The notes under the pieces: generated by a model
Told to the model about the DNA's origin: nothing
Databases searched by the model: none
The model's input: only the letters and a program-made list of their open reading frames with translations
Part shown: positions 55,552 through 64,000 of the stretch, piece after piece
How the letters are laid out: each line of letters begins with the position of its first letter
Position numbering within the stretch: position 1 is the first letter of the stretch
Assembly (NCBI GenBank): GCA_024180945.1
Contig: JAKSGN010000035.1
Location: forward strand, 1,302,001-1,366,000
DNA: 64,000 bases
Reading direction: 5' to 3'
From: Macrophomina tecta
Lineage: Eukaryota; Ascomycota; Dothideomycetes; Botryosphaeriales; Botryosphaeriaceae
Translations under genes and position numbers: made by a program

Positions 55552-56301
55552 ATGGCCACCGATGCAACCCTCACCGCCGAGCTCACCGCGCACCTCACAT
55601 CCAAAGGCGTTCCGCCCTCGCCAACCTGGCTCACGCACACCCTCCTCCCCACCCTCCGCACCAACAACAACGCGCGCACCGTGCCCCTCGCCGCGACCAA
55701 GCAGACTGCGCTCTTCCGCCTGCTCGCCACCGACATCACGTCCTGCCTCGCGCACTCGTCCGCCTCGAACCGCCTTCCGCCCAGCGTCGCGAATGGCGTG
55801 GTCAAGGAGCTGGTCATCCCTGGCCCCGTCGCTGTGCAGGTACTGGATGTTGAGGACGTGGGGCGCAGTCGCTGGAGCCAGGTCGAGGCGCTGGAGGCGA
55901 GGGAGCGGGGCGAGACGACGAAAGGGAGGGAGATTATTAGGTTGGCCGACAATGCGGATGGGGAGGAGGGGGAGGGTGAGGGGGGCGTGCGGACCCAACA
56001 TAGTGCGGCGACGGCGGCGGTGTCCGAGGGACCAAGTGGGCCGCATAAGCTGTTGTTGGTGGATGCGGCGGGGACTAAGGTGTATGGGTTCGAATTGGCA
56101 CCTGTGTCGGGTGTGGGCGTCGAGAAAATGGGAATTGGCGCGAAGTTGGTGTTGAGGAATGTCGTCGTGGCGAGAGGAGTGGTGTTGCTGGAGCCGAGGA
56201 CGACGACGTGTTTGGGCGGGAGGGTGGAGGCGCTGGATAAGGTGTGGAAAGAGGGACGGTTAGCGAGACTGAAGGAAGCGGCAAGAATGGAAGAGAGGTG
56301 A
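55552..56301 (+). CDS. RMI1: RecQ-mediated genome instability protein Rmi1
   Basis: Partner of Top3 and the RecQ helicase (Sgs1/BLM) in dissolving recombination intermediates. A single exon gives 249 residues from an ATG in good context (tcaaccATGG). A helical N-terminus (LTAHLTSKGVPPSPTWLTH) leads to the OB-fold: ELVIPGPVAVQVLDVEDVG, then REIIRLADNADGEEGEGEGG (an acidic loop), KLLLVDAAGTKVYGFELAPV, MGIGAKLVLRNVVVARGVVL and CLGGRVEALDKVW. This strand order and the VxDAxGxxVYGFE core match RMI1_N. The length is close to yeast Rmi1 (241), so no large C-terminal half is expected. Confidence 0.88.
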   Translation: MATDATLTAELTAHLTSKGVPPSPTWLTHTLLPTLRTNNNARTVPLAATKQTALFRLLATDITSCLAHSSASNRLPPSVANGVVKELVIPGPVAVQVLDVEDVGRSRWSQVEALEARERGETTKGREIIRLADNADGEEGEGEGGVRTQHSAATAAVSEGPSGPHKLLLVDAAGTKVYGFELAPVSGVGVEKMGIGAKLVLRNVVVARGVVLLEPRTTTCLGGRVEALDKVWKEGRLARLKEAARMEER

Positions 56302-56732
56302 CGGTGTCGCCTGCGAGGCCTTCATGGATGCACATCATATGCATCTTTTCCAGTTGAATATTTTTCAATGGTCGATTCTTCAGAATATAGAGGTGCGAAA
56401 ACATACTACTACACTCTATGATTCTAGAAGACTGGTAACTCGGACATTAATACTACACAGCCGGTACAAACTTTTCCTCCACGAGCAAAATCCTTGCCAG
56501 CTCTTACATTTATCTTATTTACACACGTGGGTGGGATCGAAAGAGGTGATTTCGCCGCATGATCCCTCACGTAACATAGGAGTTGAGGGAGGAAGCTATT
56601 GTGAAGCAAATAACGCCTCTGCCATGCGAATCACTAGTTCGTCCTCCCAAGCGAAAAGACTGAGAACAACGCCATAACTCCACTCGCTTTTGCTAGGCAT
56701 GCAACACAAGAGCCAGAAGCTGGTTTTGGTTA
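56302..56732. other. Convergent spacer between RMI1 and the mitochondrial carrier
   Basis: 431 bp of 3' flanks; nothing else recognised. Confidence 0.5.
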
Positions 56733-58154
56733 TCAGTGCCTCCGTTCGTTCACCGTCCCGGCCATTTTCTTGCCAACCTCGTATGTAGAGATCATGATGG
56801 CACAAGCAGGTGCAACCTTCAGACATCTGGCTGCCCAGCCGCGGAAAAGGCCCGCAAGCCCTTGTTCGCGGAAAATGTGGACCAGGAAACGAGGCATGGA
56901 TTGCTCTTCGGGCCTTAAAGCCGTGGAAGCACTGTTCCGGGGCACATTGCTCCCACCAGGGCGGACCTGTTGCCTGGTCTTGCCGACGTCAAAGGGCGTT
57001 GTGACGAAAGCAGCAACGGCTCCTGATGCAGCTCCCGCAGCGAAACTGTCAATAAGCGTAGCTGTGTGGTTCTCCTCGCTTCGGCTTTGGCTTCGGGATC
57101 TGACAGCACCGGCCCCAATTCCTCTCCGCTCAAGCTCGCGGCCGCGACGCTTTTCACGCTCATCCGTGATGATGTTCCGGCCGGTCTCGTAACCCCACCA
57201 GTAGATAGCGGAAAAGGGGACATCTCGCCACAGCGTCAGTCCCAGTCCACGCCACAAGCTGGTCCAGCCGTCCTGGCGCACTAGGTCGCCCATACCCTTG
57301 AGGGTGTCCCGAAAGTGACTGCCGGAAGAGGATTCCAGAGAATGAGTGGCCTGCATACGCGTACGGAACATCTCGATTGGAGAGACGGCGATGGCAGCAA
57401 GGACACGGGCTGTGCTCCCGCCGATCAATGCGGCGTACGCATCCGAGCAGTGCCTCTTCACAGGCGAGGCCGATGAGGTGCGCAGCCAGTCATAGCCAGC
57501 AAAATAGATGACATTGGCAGGGACAGTCATGACGAGCGTGGGAGACAGTCCGCGCCAAAGAGTGCGAGCGCCTTCATTGCGCGCAATCTTTCGAAGGCCG
57601 TCGAAGGTGGACGTGAAGGTTTTCCGCTGGGTCTCCTCGACCGCGCACGAAGCAGCGCTTGTTGGAACGATTGTGGGTGCGACGGTCGGACCGGCTACGC
57701 AGTATTGGGCATTATTGTTGACCCAGAATACCTCGCGACAGCAAGCCGTGACGCCAAGGTTGGACGGGATGTTCGCAAACTGTGCATTGTGTAGCTGGAA
57801 GGTCGAGAGAGCAGGAATTGTTCGGCGGGCGGTCGCGGTGGAGGTAGGTGTGATATGGTGCTGCGACTGCAGGCGGACACGAACGACGTCGAGCGGGGTT
57901 ACTTGTGCGCGGGTCAGCAAGGTTGTCATGAGGGGCGCAGGTGGAGACAAGCAGGTACCTAAAAGCGAGGTAAGGATGCTGCCGGTCACGGCCGACAGCA
58001 TCTTCTGGGTGATGGAGATGTCCTCGGGAGGAGCATCATTGTCGCTGAGAGGGCTGGGCATGTTCGGCAGGGCGTCAGAGTCCTGGTTTGGCGATAATCT
58101 GTCGTGAGGTTGACCAGTGGCGGCCGTGGCCGCAGCGCCTGCGGTATCGGCCAT
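56733..58154 (-). CDS. MTM1: Mitochondrial carrier, Mtm1 / SLC25A39-40 type
   Basis: Inner-membrane carrier of the family linked to mitochondrial glutathione import and manganese/iron handling. Exons complement(join(56733..57901, 57959..58154)) give 454 residues. All three carrier signatures are present: TPLDVVRVRLQ, SPIEMFRTRMQ and TPFDVGKTRQQ. The insert after the first signature (LGVTACCREVFWVNNNAQYC) is typical of this subfamily. A further long loop carries RSRSQSRSEEN. The single intron (57902-57958) is 57 nt and contains no in-frame stop, so both spliced and unspliced transcripts read through; the spliced form gives the normal SLLVTPLDVV. The ATG at 58154 gives MADTAGAAATAATG; the frame is open further upstream without support. 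Confidence 0.92.
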   Translation of the reverse strand: MADTAGAAATAATGQPHDRLSPNQDSDALPNMPSPLSDNDAPPEDISITQKMLSAVTGSILTSLLGTCLSPPAPLMTTLLTRAQVTPLDVVRVRLQSQHHITPTSTATARRTIPALSTFQLHNAQFANIPSNLGVTACCREVFWVNNNAQYCVAGPTVAPTIVPTSAASCAVEETQRKTFTSTFDGLRKIARNEGARTLWRGLSPTLVMTVPANVIYFAGYDWLRTSSASPVKRHCSDAYAALIGGSTARVLAAIAVSPIEMFRTRMQATHSLESSSGSHFRDTLKGMGDLVRQDGWTSLWRGLGLTLWRDVPFSAIYWWGYETGRNIITDEREKRRGRELERRGIGAGAVRSRSQSRSEENHTATLIDSFAAGAASGAVAAFVTTPFDVGKTRQQVRPGGSNVPRNSASTALRPEEQSMPRFLVHIFREQGLAGLFRGWAARCLKVAPACAIMISTYEVGKKMAGTVNERRH

Positions 58155-58614
58155 GGCGGCGGAGATGAGCTCCCAGCGTCGCTGGAAGATGTGAGTGGCC
58201 GTCGTTGGTGTTGCTACCGAGACACCGGGTGCATGCTGGAGATGGATGAGCGGAGGGAGGCTGTGAGCAAAGGGGCCGTGGTAGCGTGGTGGTATAAGTG
58301 TCGGTGATATGTCAATGACATCTTTTTGCGCGGCTGGACGCGGCAAAGATCCAAAGATCGCGACCAAAAACAGCGCGCGCCACCTTGCGCCCCGTGCTTC
58401 TCGATTGATAGTGGTCGGCCTTTGCGATCTTAAAGCCGATTACCTCACCCGCACGTCCGCTGCTCGTCATTCTTCACTCCCGTTTCCGCTCATCCCCACC
58501 TGTTCATGACTCTTTCTGGACCCTTCAGACCCTTAAGACCCTGGATGTACCATCCTTAGCCCTACCTCACGCCAGGGACACTCGACGCGCCACGAAAACG
58601 TACACATCTCCGTC
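58155..58614. promoter_or_regulatory. Divergent carrier / F-box promoter region
   Basis: 460 bp between outward-facing start codons. No specific motif could be supported. Confidence 0.5.
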
Positions 58615-60375
58615 ATGTCAGACCCGAGCGATCTCAACATCAACCCCGCCACCGCTACCGAGGAAGAGCTCGAGTCTTTTCGACGCCAATGGCGGGAGGA
58701 AGTTTCTGCTCGCGCGAGATTTGCCCAGGCCTCATCTGCGACTGCACAATCATCCGCGCAAGCCACTTCAAGTACGGCACGGCCCTCGCAACGGAACAAT
58801 GCACCTGTAATTCCAGAGAGACCGAAGGATGCCCACGCCGAGGACGCAGAACCTCACGCATATCATGACTTGGGCGAGAAGCAGTTTGGTCGGAAGCTAG
58901 CTGAGCCGCCGTCCGAGCCGGAAAAGGCGCCCGTATCGGCATTAGACCACTATGAAGAGGCAGTCAGGAGGGAGACACAGGGAAAGCTAGGTGACAGCGT
59001 CAATTTATACCGGAAGGCGTTCAAGGTGTGTAAATTTCCTTAGTCCAGACGAATCTTTTGCTGACCTTATTTGCAGTTGGACGCAGCGGTTCAGGATATC
59101 TACAAGAAGAAACACTTCCCAGCTGGAGCCTTCGCGAAACACAAACCTGCCAATCCGAATCCTTCGAACGCCCCGGTCACAGTCCCGAGTACCGCCCACC
59201 ACTCCCTAGCCGGTTTCTCCTCGAATGTCACCGACCTTGTGTCTTCTTTCGCTTCCTTGTCTATTCCCGGAGAAGAGCCTCCGACAGATCTCTCACCAGC
59301 GCCTCCATGCCCTATTTCCGACCTTCCGGAGGAGTTACTGGCGGATATTCTGATGTATGTTGCCGTCGAAGATGTTGCCCAATTTGCTCGCATGTCACAG
59401 GTCTGTAAAAGGATGGCATACCTCATCATGACCGAGGATCGAGTATGGCGCCGTCTTGCTCTGGGCGATGAGTTTGGCTTCGCTGCCATGCACTACAAAT
59501 GGGCTTGCAGGTTGGATGGGAAGCCACTTGGCGACGATGGGGAAGGCGGACGCTTGCTGTCCAGCTACACAGGCTTGCCCGACTCTGAAGAAGAAGGTGA
59601 AAAGCAGGAGGTTGCCAGGCGCGCCAAACTCCTGGAATCGGCTCTGCACACCTTGCCTCTTGTACCAGATCCCTATCCGAGTTTCCGCAGTCTTTTCCGT
59701 TCACGCCCTCGTGTTCGTTTCAATGGTTGCTACATCAGCACTGTCAACTACACGAGGCCCGGTGCACAGCAGAGTAACACACTGACATGGGGAGTCCCTG
59801 TGCTTATCGTGACGTACTTCCGCTACCTCCGCTTTTTTCGAGATGGCAGCTGTATCTCGCTACTGACAACGGCTGAGCCGGCTGATGTTGTGCCGCACCT
59901 AAGCAAGCAGTATTTGCACGGCCAGAACGGAGCACACGCCCATTCTGCCCTTCCACAGGCGGTGATGAAAGATGCGCTGCTCGGGCGTTGGCGCCTGTCC
60001 GGTCCGGAACACCCTGTAGATCCTCTACTCTGGCCTTCGTCTTCTTCGTCCTCGTCGCCTTCCACCCCCGCGGAGCCAGCAGCAGCTACAGGCGCCTTGC
60101 CACGTCAGGAGGCCCACGAACCCCCCGCATCTCTCGACGCAGTGCTATCTCCTGCTGAGACTGAAGGCCTTGTCCATGTCGAGACGGCAGGAGTAACGCC
60201 GAAGTATATCTACCGCATGGCACTCGTGCTAAGTAACGCGGGCAAGGGTGCTCGAAACAATAAACTGGCCTGGCAGGGGTACTGGAGCTACAATCGATTG
60301 ACGGATGACTGGGGTGAATTCGGTCTGAAGAATGACAAGCCATTTTATTGGAGTCGCGTGAAGAGTTGGTCGTAG
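58615..60375 (+). CDS. F-box protein of the FBXO9 / Pof7 / Hrt3 family
   Basis: SCF substrate receptor. Exons join(58615..59025, 59077..60375) give 569 residues. The N-terminus (MSDPSDLNINPATATEEELE) leads to a TPR-like/MIT-like segment (ALDHYEEAVRRETQGKLGDS ... VNLYRKAFKLDAAVQDIYKK). The F-box is ISDLPEELLADILMYVAVED ... VAQFARMSQVCKRMAYLIMT, near residues 235-280. The C-terminal Hrt3/FBXO9 domain includes RSRPRVRFNGCYISTVNYTR, LIVTYFRYLRFFRDGSCISL and KLAWQGYWSYNRLTDDWGEF. The order TPR-like, F-box, Hrt3 domain identifies the family. The Ser-rich insert ([17 protein letters not shown]) is probably a disordered loop. The first-exon ATG gives the family-like N-terminus. Confidence 0.93.
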
Positions 60376-61185
60376 ACGAGGCGAGGCTTCTTCCCTTTTT
60401 CATAGACTTTTTTCCAAGATGAAGAGCTAAACATGCGAAGCGAGAAAGCTTCTCTCAAGTGTCGACGGGCCATTCCAAATACGCCTCGGTCTATAGACCA
60501 TGTTACGCACGATAGCCTCCTGAATTTCAGCATCTTGATTATTTTCTCTTTTTTTACAGGACGGTATTCTACGTTATGCAAGACTCAGGCACCCGAAGCG
60601 CTTAGAAACAAGACTATGAAGGCTTCGGTAGGAGAGCAGGATGGTGTGGAGCAACCTTTTCAGCATTTAAATTTGATGAGGAGTCGCGAGCCGTGTGAGA
60701 TTCGCCCTGGTCCTTCAATAGACTCTCCCGCATTTTCTTCTGGTCCGCCGAGCTATTGGTTCAAGTTTTCGCCATTAATGCCGGTGACAGTTAAGCATCA
60801 GGCTCAGGATGCGAAGGAGGCCAAGATGACGGCTCTCGGTGCGGCGAAACCGTCCAGCAGGTGCTCTCTACGCATGCCAAGTGACGGTCAAACAGCCAGT
60901 GCTCATGGAGCGATGCGAGAGGGTATCGGGCCGGGCATGCACGATGCCAGTGACGCCACCTAGCGCAGATGAGCAGCGGCTGGGCACAATGCAAGATGAG
61001 TTCCTGTGTCGTGGTCCATTCACTGCCTGGCGGTTTGAGGTGCGCTTTCCCGTGCTCGCTTTCTGCTCTGCCTCACCGAGTTACCGCTTCCACGCAGCCG
61101 CCGGGCCCTGTAGTTCGAGCAAGACCCCACTGCCGCTTCTTGCTCCTGGCCACCCGCCTCTCTTTTTCTCACCATCGCTTCGAAG
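60376..61185. other. Spacer between two ubiquitin-ligase genes
   Basis: About 810 bp with only short unmatched frames; contains the promoter of RBR ligase 3. Confidence 0.45.
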
Positions 61186-62344
61186 ATGGCGAACACCGGA
61201 CACCTTCACCGTCGAGGAGCGCAGATATCGCCCCAAGAGCGCGCACGTCCACAACCCCGCCGGGCCCGCGATGGTCACGAGAGGCGCCCAAGGATCACTC
61301 TGCACATGTCGACCCCGGCCGACATAGCCCGTGAAGCGGCTTCAGCAGCGATGCACACACGGACCGCTCGTGGCGGGACCCGCGCCATCGAGGCCGCGCA
61401 CACTTATCTGGACACCATGCCGGACAATAGCGAGCCCAGACCTGCTAACAAGCGCTCCTTATCCACTCCGCCTTCGCCCAACTCGCCTTCTGCGAAACGT
61501 CGCCGTGCCGGAGGGGTGAGCGGATCACAGAACAACTCTGAGGAAGACAACGACAGCGGCAAAGCCGCCCCCAAGGTCGCCCACCTCACTTGCTCCCTCT
61601 GTTGCATTGACACCCCGGTCAACGATATCGCAACGCTTCCCTGCAAGCACCAGTGCTGTCGTGGCTGTATCGACAAACTCTTCGCCGCCTCGGTCGCTTA
61701 TGAGGCGCTCTTCCCGCCCAGGTGCTGCTCGAGGCGTTCCATCTCGCTGTCGCTGGCCCGCCCCTTCTTGCAGCCCACGACGTTGGAGCGTTACGAGAAA
61801 CAGGCGCCTGAGCTCCAGACTTCGCCGCACAAGCGCGTCTACTGCTCCAGACCCGCCTGCTCGACTTGGATCCCGCCAACAGCGTTTAGTGGAGATGTTG
61901 CGGCTTGCCCGCGCCCGGACTGCGACGCAGAGACTTGCATCAAGTGCAAGGGCGAAGCTCATGGCGAGACGGAGTGCAGGGAGGATGAGGCTACACGCAG
62001 TCTATTGGCGCTGGCGGAGGACAAGAAGTGGAAGAGGTGCCCGAGGTGCCGGCGCGTGGTGGAGCGAGTTGATGGCTGCGAAGATATGTCGTAAGCTCCA
62101 ACCCGCCCGCATTTGGTATTTGACTCTGGACTGATGAATGTGGCCCAGCTGCCTTTGTGGCGCCGCCTTCTGCTATGTGTGCGGAGTTGAGTGGAAGTCT
62201 GGTGATGTCAAGGATGCCTGTGGCTGCTATGACCACTACCGCTCGGATGATGACGAGCCAGGCGACGCAGAGACCCATGAACGAAGTGCGGAGGGAAGCG
62301 GAGAAAGTGCGAAGGCCAATGAAAAGGGAAAGGCGCGTGCGTAG
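61186..62344 (+). CDS. RBR (RING-IBR-RING) E3 ubiquitin ligase 3
   Basis: Exons join(61186..62090, 62149..62344) give 366 residues. RING1 is CSLCCIDTPVNDIATLPCKH...CRGCIDKL, IBR is YCSRPACSTWIPP...CPRPDCDAETCIKCKGEAH, and RING2 is CPRCRRVVERVDGCEDMS|CLCGAAFCYVCG. The usual Asn-His before the catalytic Cys is Glu-Asp here. The Cys itself is kept and follows the splice junction, as in RBR ligase 1. LFPPRCC, WIPP and CKGEAH are shared with ligase 1, so the two are close paralogues. It ends soon after RING2 with a charged tail and lacks the C-terminal Cys/His module. The ATG at 61186 has the stronger context (gaagATGG); MSTPADIAREAA at 61306 is the alternative. Confidence 0.88.
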
Positions 62345-63478
62345 GAGGAGAAGCCACCGCAGAAGTGAGAATGCGCACCTACGTCGGCTGCGCTGCCGCG
62401 GTTACGCTTGCAGTGTACTCGACAGAGATGTTGCTGGGCCCGGATCTCAGGGCTGCACCCGGCAATCAAAGGCATCTCCTTATTGACATAGGCTTGCTTA
62501 GATACATCTAGTTCTCTCTCCCTCATAACGATATGCATTCTTTTGCTCGCCGTACCGTTCGTATGGGGTCACTTAATGGTGATGAAGCTACTGCCGCGTA
62601 CTTCATTCTGAGAGCCCCCACATGTATTTTAGCTGTGCCAAATATGAGGTTACAGTGGCCAAGGAGAGAATAAACATAGAATTACGTCCTGGCGATTAAT
62701 GTTGGATGCCTCCGGGTCTCGTCAAACGACCACCAATGGTAACCGCCCACGCGCTGACTGGGCGTGCTAGGCAACGAAGCGAGTCAGGAAGTCCCAGCCC
62801 GGGAAGCAAAACGCCCTGGAGCGGTCCAGTAGCTTCTCATGGCATCGAGTTTCAGTTTATCGATCGCTCAAAGCTGGGTGGAGTCCCACTTGTGACGAAC
62901 ACGAAGTCCCTGATGACATACATGCTTGTTTTCAGCACTCATCGGATGCTTATTCCAAAGGGTCGCGTGATTGGTGTGCGAACAGAACCGTTGTCTTTGG
63001 TCTAAGCAATTAAGCGGACCGTGGAGACCCTGATTCTTCCTTCGGTTTTTCCTCGCGGTCTCCCCTGGTGCCACCTGGCCTTCCCTGGTTGCCCTTCAAC
63101 CGATCCGATTGCGGTTTTGAATGGGGTTCGGGCAACAATGTGGATAGCTCTCGCATTCGACCTCGAAAAACCAAAGGAGTCGTAGGCTCGTGCCCCTAGC
63201 GCTGCGCCGTCGTGTCGTCCTTGGTAGCAAAGTCCTCAACATACCAATAACCGCAGAACAAGACTCGCTGGCAGTGCGACCAGATCCGGATTTTCCCATG
63301 TCGGTTCTAGGTAGGCTGAGGGAGAAGCATCCTGCAGCTCAACCCCCGCGCTTAGACAGTTTTGGTCATGGCTTCAACCGCATATCTGGCTCCAGCAAGT
63401 CCGCTGAAGGTTGCTGCGGCGGTTCTTGGAAGGGCTCGTGCAATATTGGCCCAAGGAATCAGAGACTTGGACGCTGCC

Positions 63479-63482
63479 AAAA

Positions 63483-63513
<31 letters not shown>

Positions 63514-63521
63514 CACACACA
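63479..63521. repeat. Poly(A) followed by (CA)n microsatellite
   Basis: 21 A (63479-63499) directly followed by 11 CA units (63500-63521), just 5' of a TATA-like box. Length is likely to vary between strains. Confidence 0.85.
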
Positions 63522-63536
63522 TTACGAGTCCGCACA

Positions 63537-63544
63537 TATAAAAG
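63537..63544 (+). promoter_or_regulatory. TATA-like box of the secreted-protein gene
   Basis: TATAAAAG, 140 bp upstream of the ATG at 63684, placed between the microsatellite and the gene. Confidence 0.45.
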
Positions 63545-63683
63545 ACCTGATCCTATGGCGAAGAGACGACTCTCCAGCAGCCCCAACACTCTCACTCCCC
63601 GACGCTGTGCGTGCCGGCACTCCCTCGCTCCAACGCCCTTGCTTAACAAACTCTCCCAGGCTCTTCGCCACAAGCCGACCACG

Positions 63684-63959
63684 ATGCGCTTCTTCGCAGT
63701 CCTCGCCCTCCTTGCCCTCGGCGCTGCCGCTGCCCCCCTCAGGCCGATAGAACAAGGCGCTGATGGGATTCCTGTCGAGGGGGACGACAACAGCATGCAC
63801 ACACTTTGGGCACGCTATGACATCAATGGCTGGGATAAATATGCTCAACGTCCTGCAGATGCGGAAAGGCCTTCTTCATGGGAAGAAATACGCGAAGGGT
63901 TGAAATACTTTTTTACTCTGCAGTGGATCTTCGAAAAGGATCCACCCACAAATGATTGA
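63684..63959 (+). CDS. Small secreted protein, 91 residues, cysteine-free
   Basis: A single exon starting MRFFAVLALLALGAAAAPLR, a clear signal peptide with likely cleavage after the AAAA/AP stretch. The mature part of about 73 residues has no Cys and is rich in charged residues and Trp (TLWARYDINGWDKY; RPSSWEEIREGLKYFFTLQW). It resembles no family I know. Such short secreted proteins are common in plant-associated ascomycetes, but calling it an effector would be inference. The frame extends upstream in-frame without support; the ATG before the signal peptide was chosen. The gene lies at the window edge and could continue by splicing beyond 63959. Confidence 0.7.
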   Translation: MRFFAVLALLALGAAAAPLRPIEQGADGIPVEGDDNSMHTLWARYDINGWDKYAQRPADAERPSSWEEIREGLKYFFTLQWIFEKDPPTND

Positions 63960-64000
63960 ACGCAAGAGGGAGCATAGTGGTGTTGGAAGACGTGGGGGCG

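Larger units (their letters stand above)
62345..63683. other. Spacer upstream of the secreted-protein gene
   Basis: 1.3 kb with no supported gene. Near its right end are a 21-nt A run, a (CA)11 tract and a TATA-like box. Confidence 0.45.

Noticed and set aside
1..64000. CRISPR array, bacterial operons or phage genes
   Set aside because: No regularly spaced repeats, and genes are intron-containing eukaryotic families.

Overview
This window reads as nuclear DNA of a filamentous ascomycete (Pezizomycotina, probably Dothideomycetes-like). The genes are mostly split by short introns (about 45-75 bp, GT...AG, pyrimidine-rich 3' ends). Coding DNA is moderately GC-rich. Neighbouring genes lie on both strands without operons, and the families are fungal (SAGA Spt7, Vps51, Mdm35, DUF3431, fungal RBR ligases, AAAP transporter). 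No rRNA, tRNA, CRISPR array or bacterial-type operon was found. Exon joins were worked out by hand from splice signals, reading frame and family knowledge.

Layout. 1.3-5.6 kb: chaperonin subunit CCT7 and an amino-acid transporter, both minus strand. 5.6-8.6 kb: a gene-poor spacer. 8.6-13.6 kb: SPT7 (SAGA) divergent from a VanZ-like membrane protein. 15.4-22.9 kb: importin Kap121/Pse1 and a CBS-PB1 membrane protein. 24.5-28 kb: an orphan ORF, RPS26 and an ELYS-like nucleoporin. 28.5-32.3 kb: a DUF3431 type II membrane protein and an RNase T2. 32.5-37.3 kb: two head-to-head RBR ubiquitin ligases. 38-41.3 kb: an orphan ORF, an omega-class glutathione transferase and a truncated P450 relic. 42-45.9 kb: an F-box gene whose frame is broken at a TGATG, then an alpha/beta hydrolase. 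46-48 kb: MDM35 and a dead Tc1/mariner element lying in the spacer before RRP6. 48-53.4 kb: RRP6 and an MFS transporter. 54-60.4 kb: VPS51, RMI1, an Mtm1-type carrier and an FBXO9/Pof7-type F-box protein. 61-64 kb: a third RBR ligase and a small secreted protein.

Most genes are housekeeping: protein folding, chromatin, nuclear transport, RNA decay, membrane trafficking and genome stability. They share no single pathway. The non-housekeeping signal is ubiquitin-related: three RBR ligases and two F-box genes within 30 kb. Points worth a second look are the introns that sit exactly before the RBR catalytic cysteine, the TGATG-broken F-box gene, a stop codon just before the tail of the amino-acid transporter, a stopless 57-nt intron in the Mtm1-type gene, and the transposon relic inserted 5' of MDM35.
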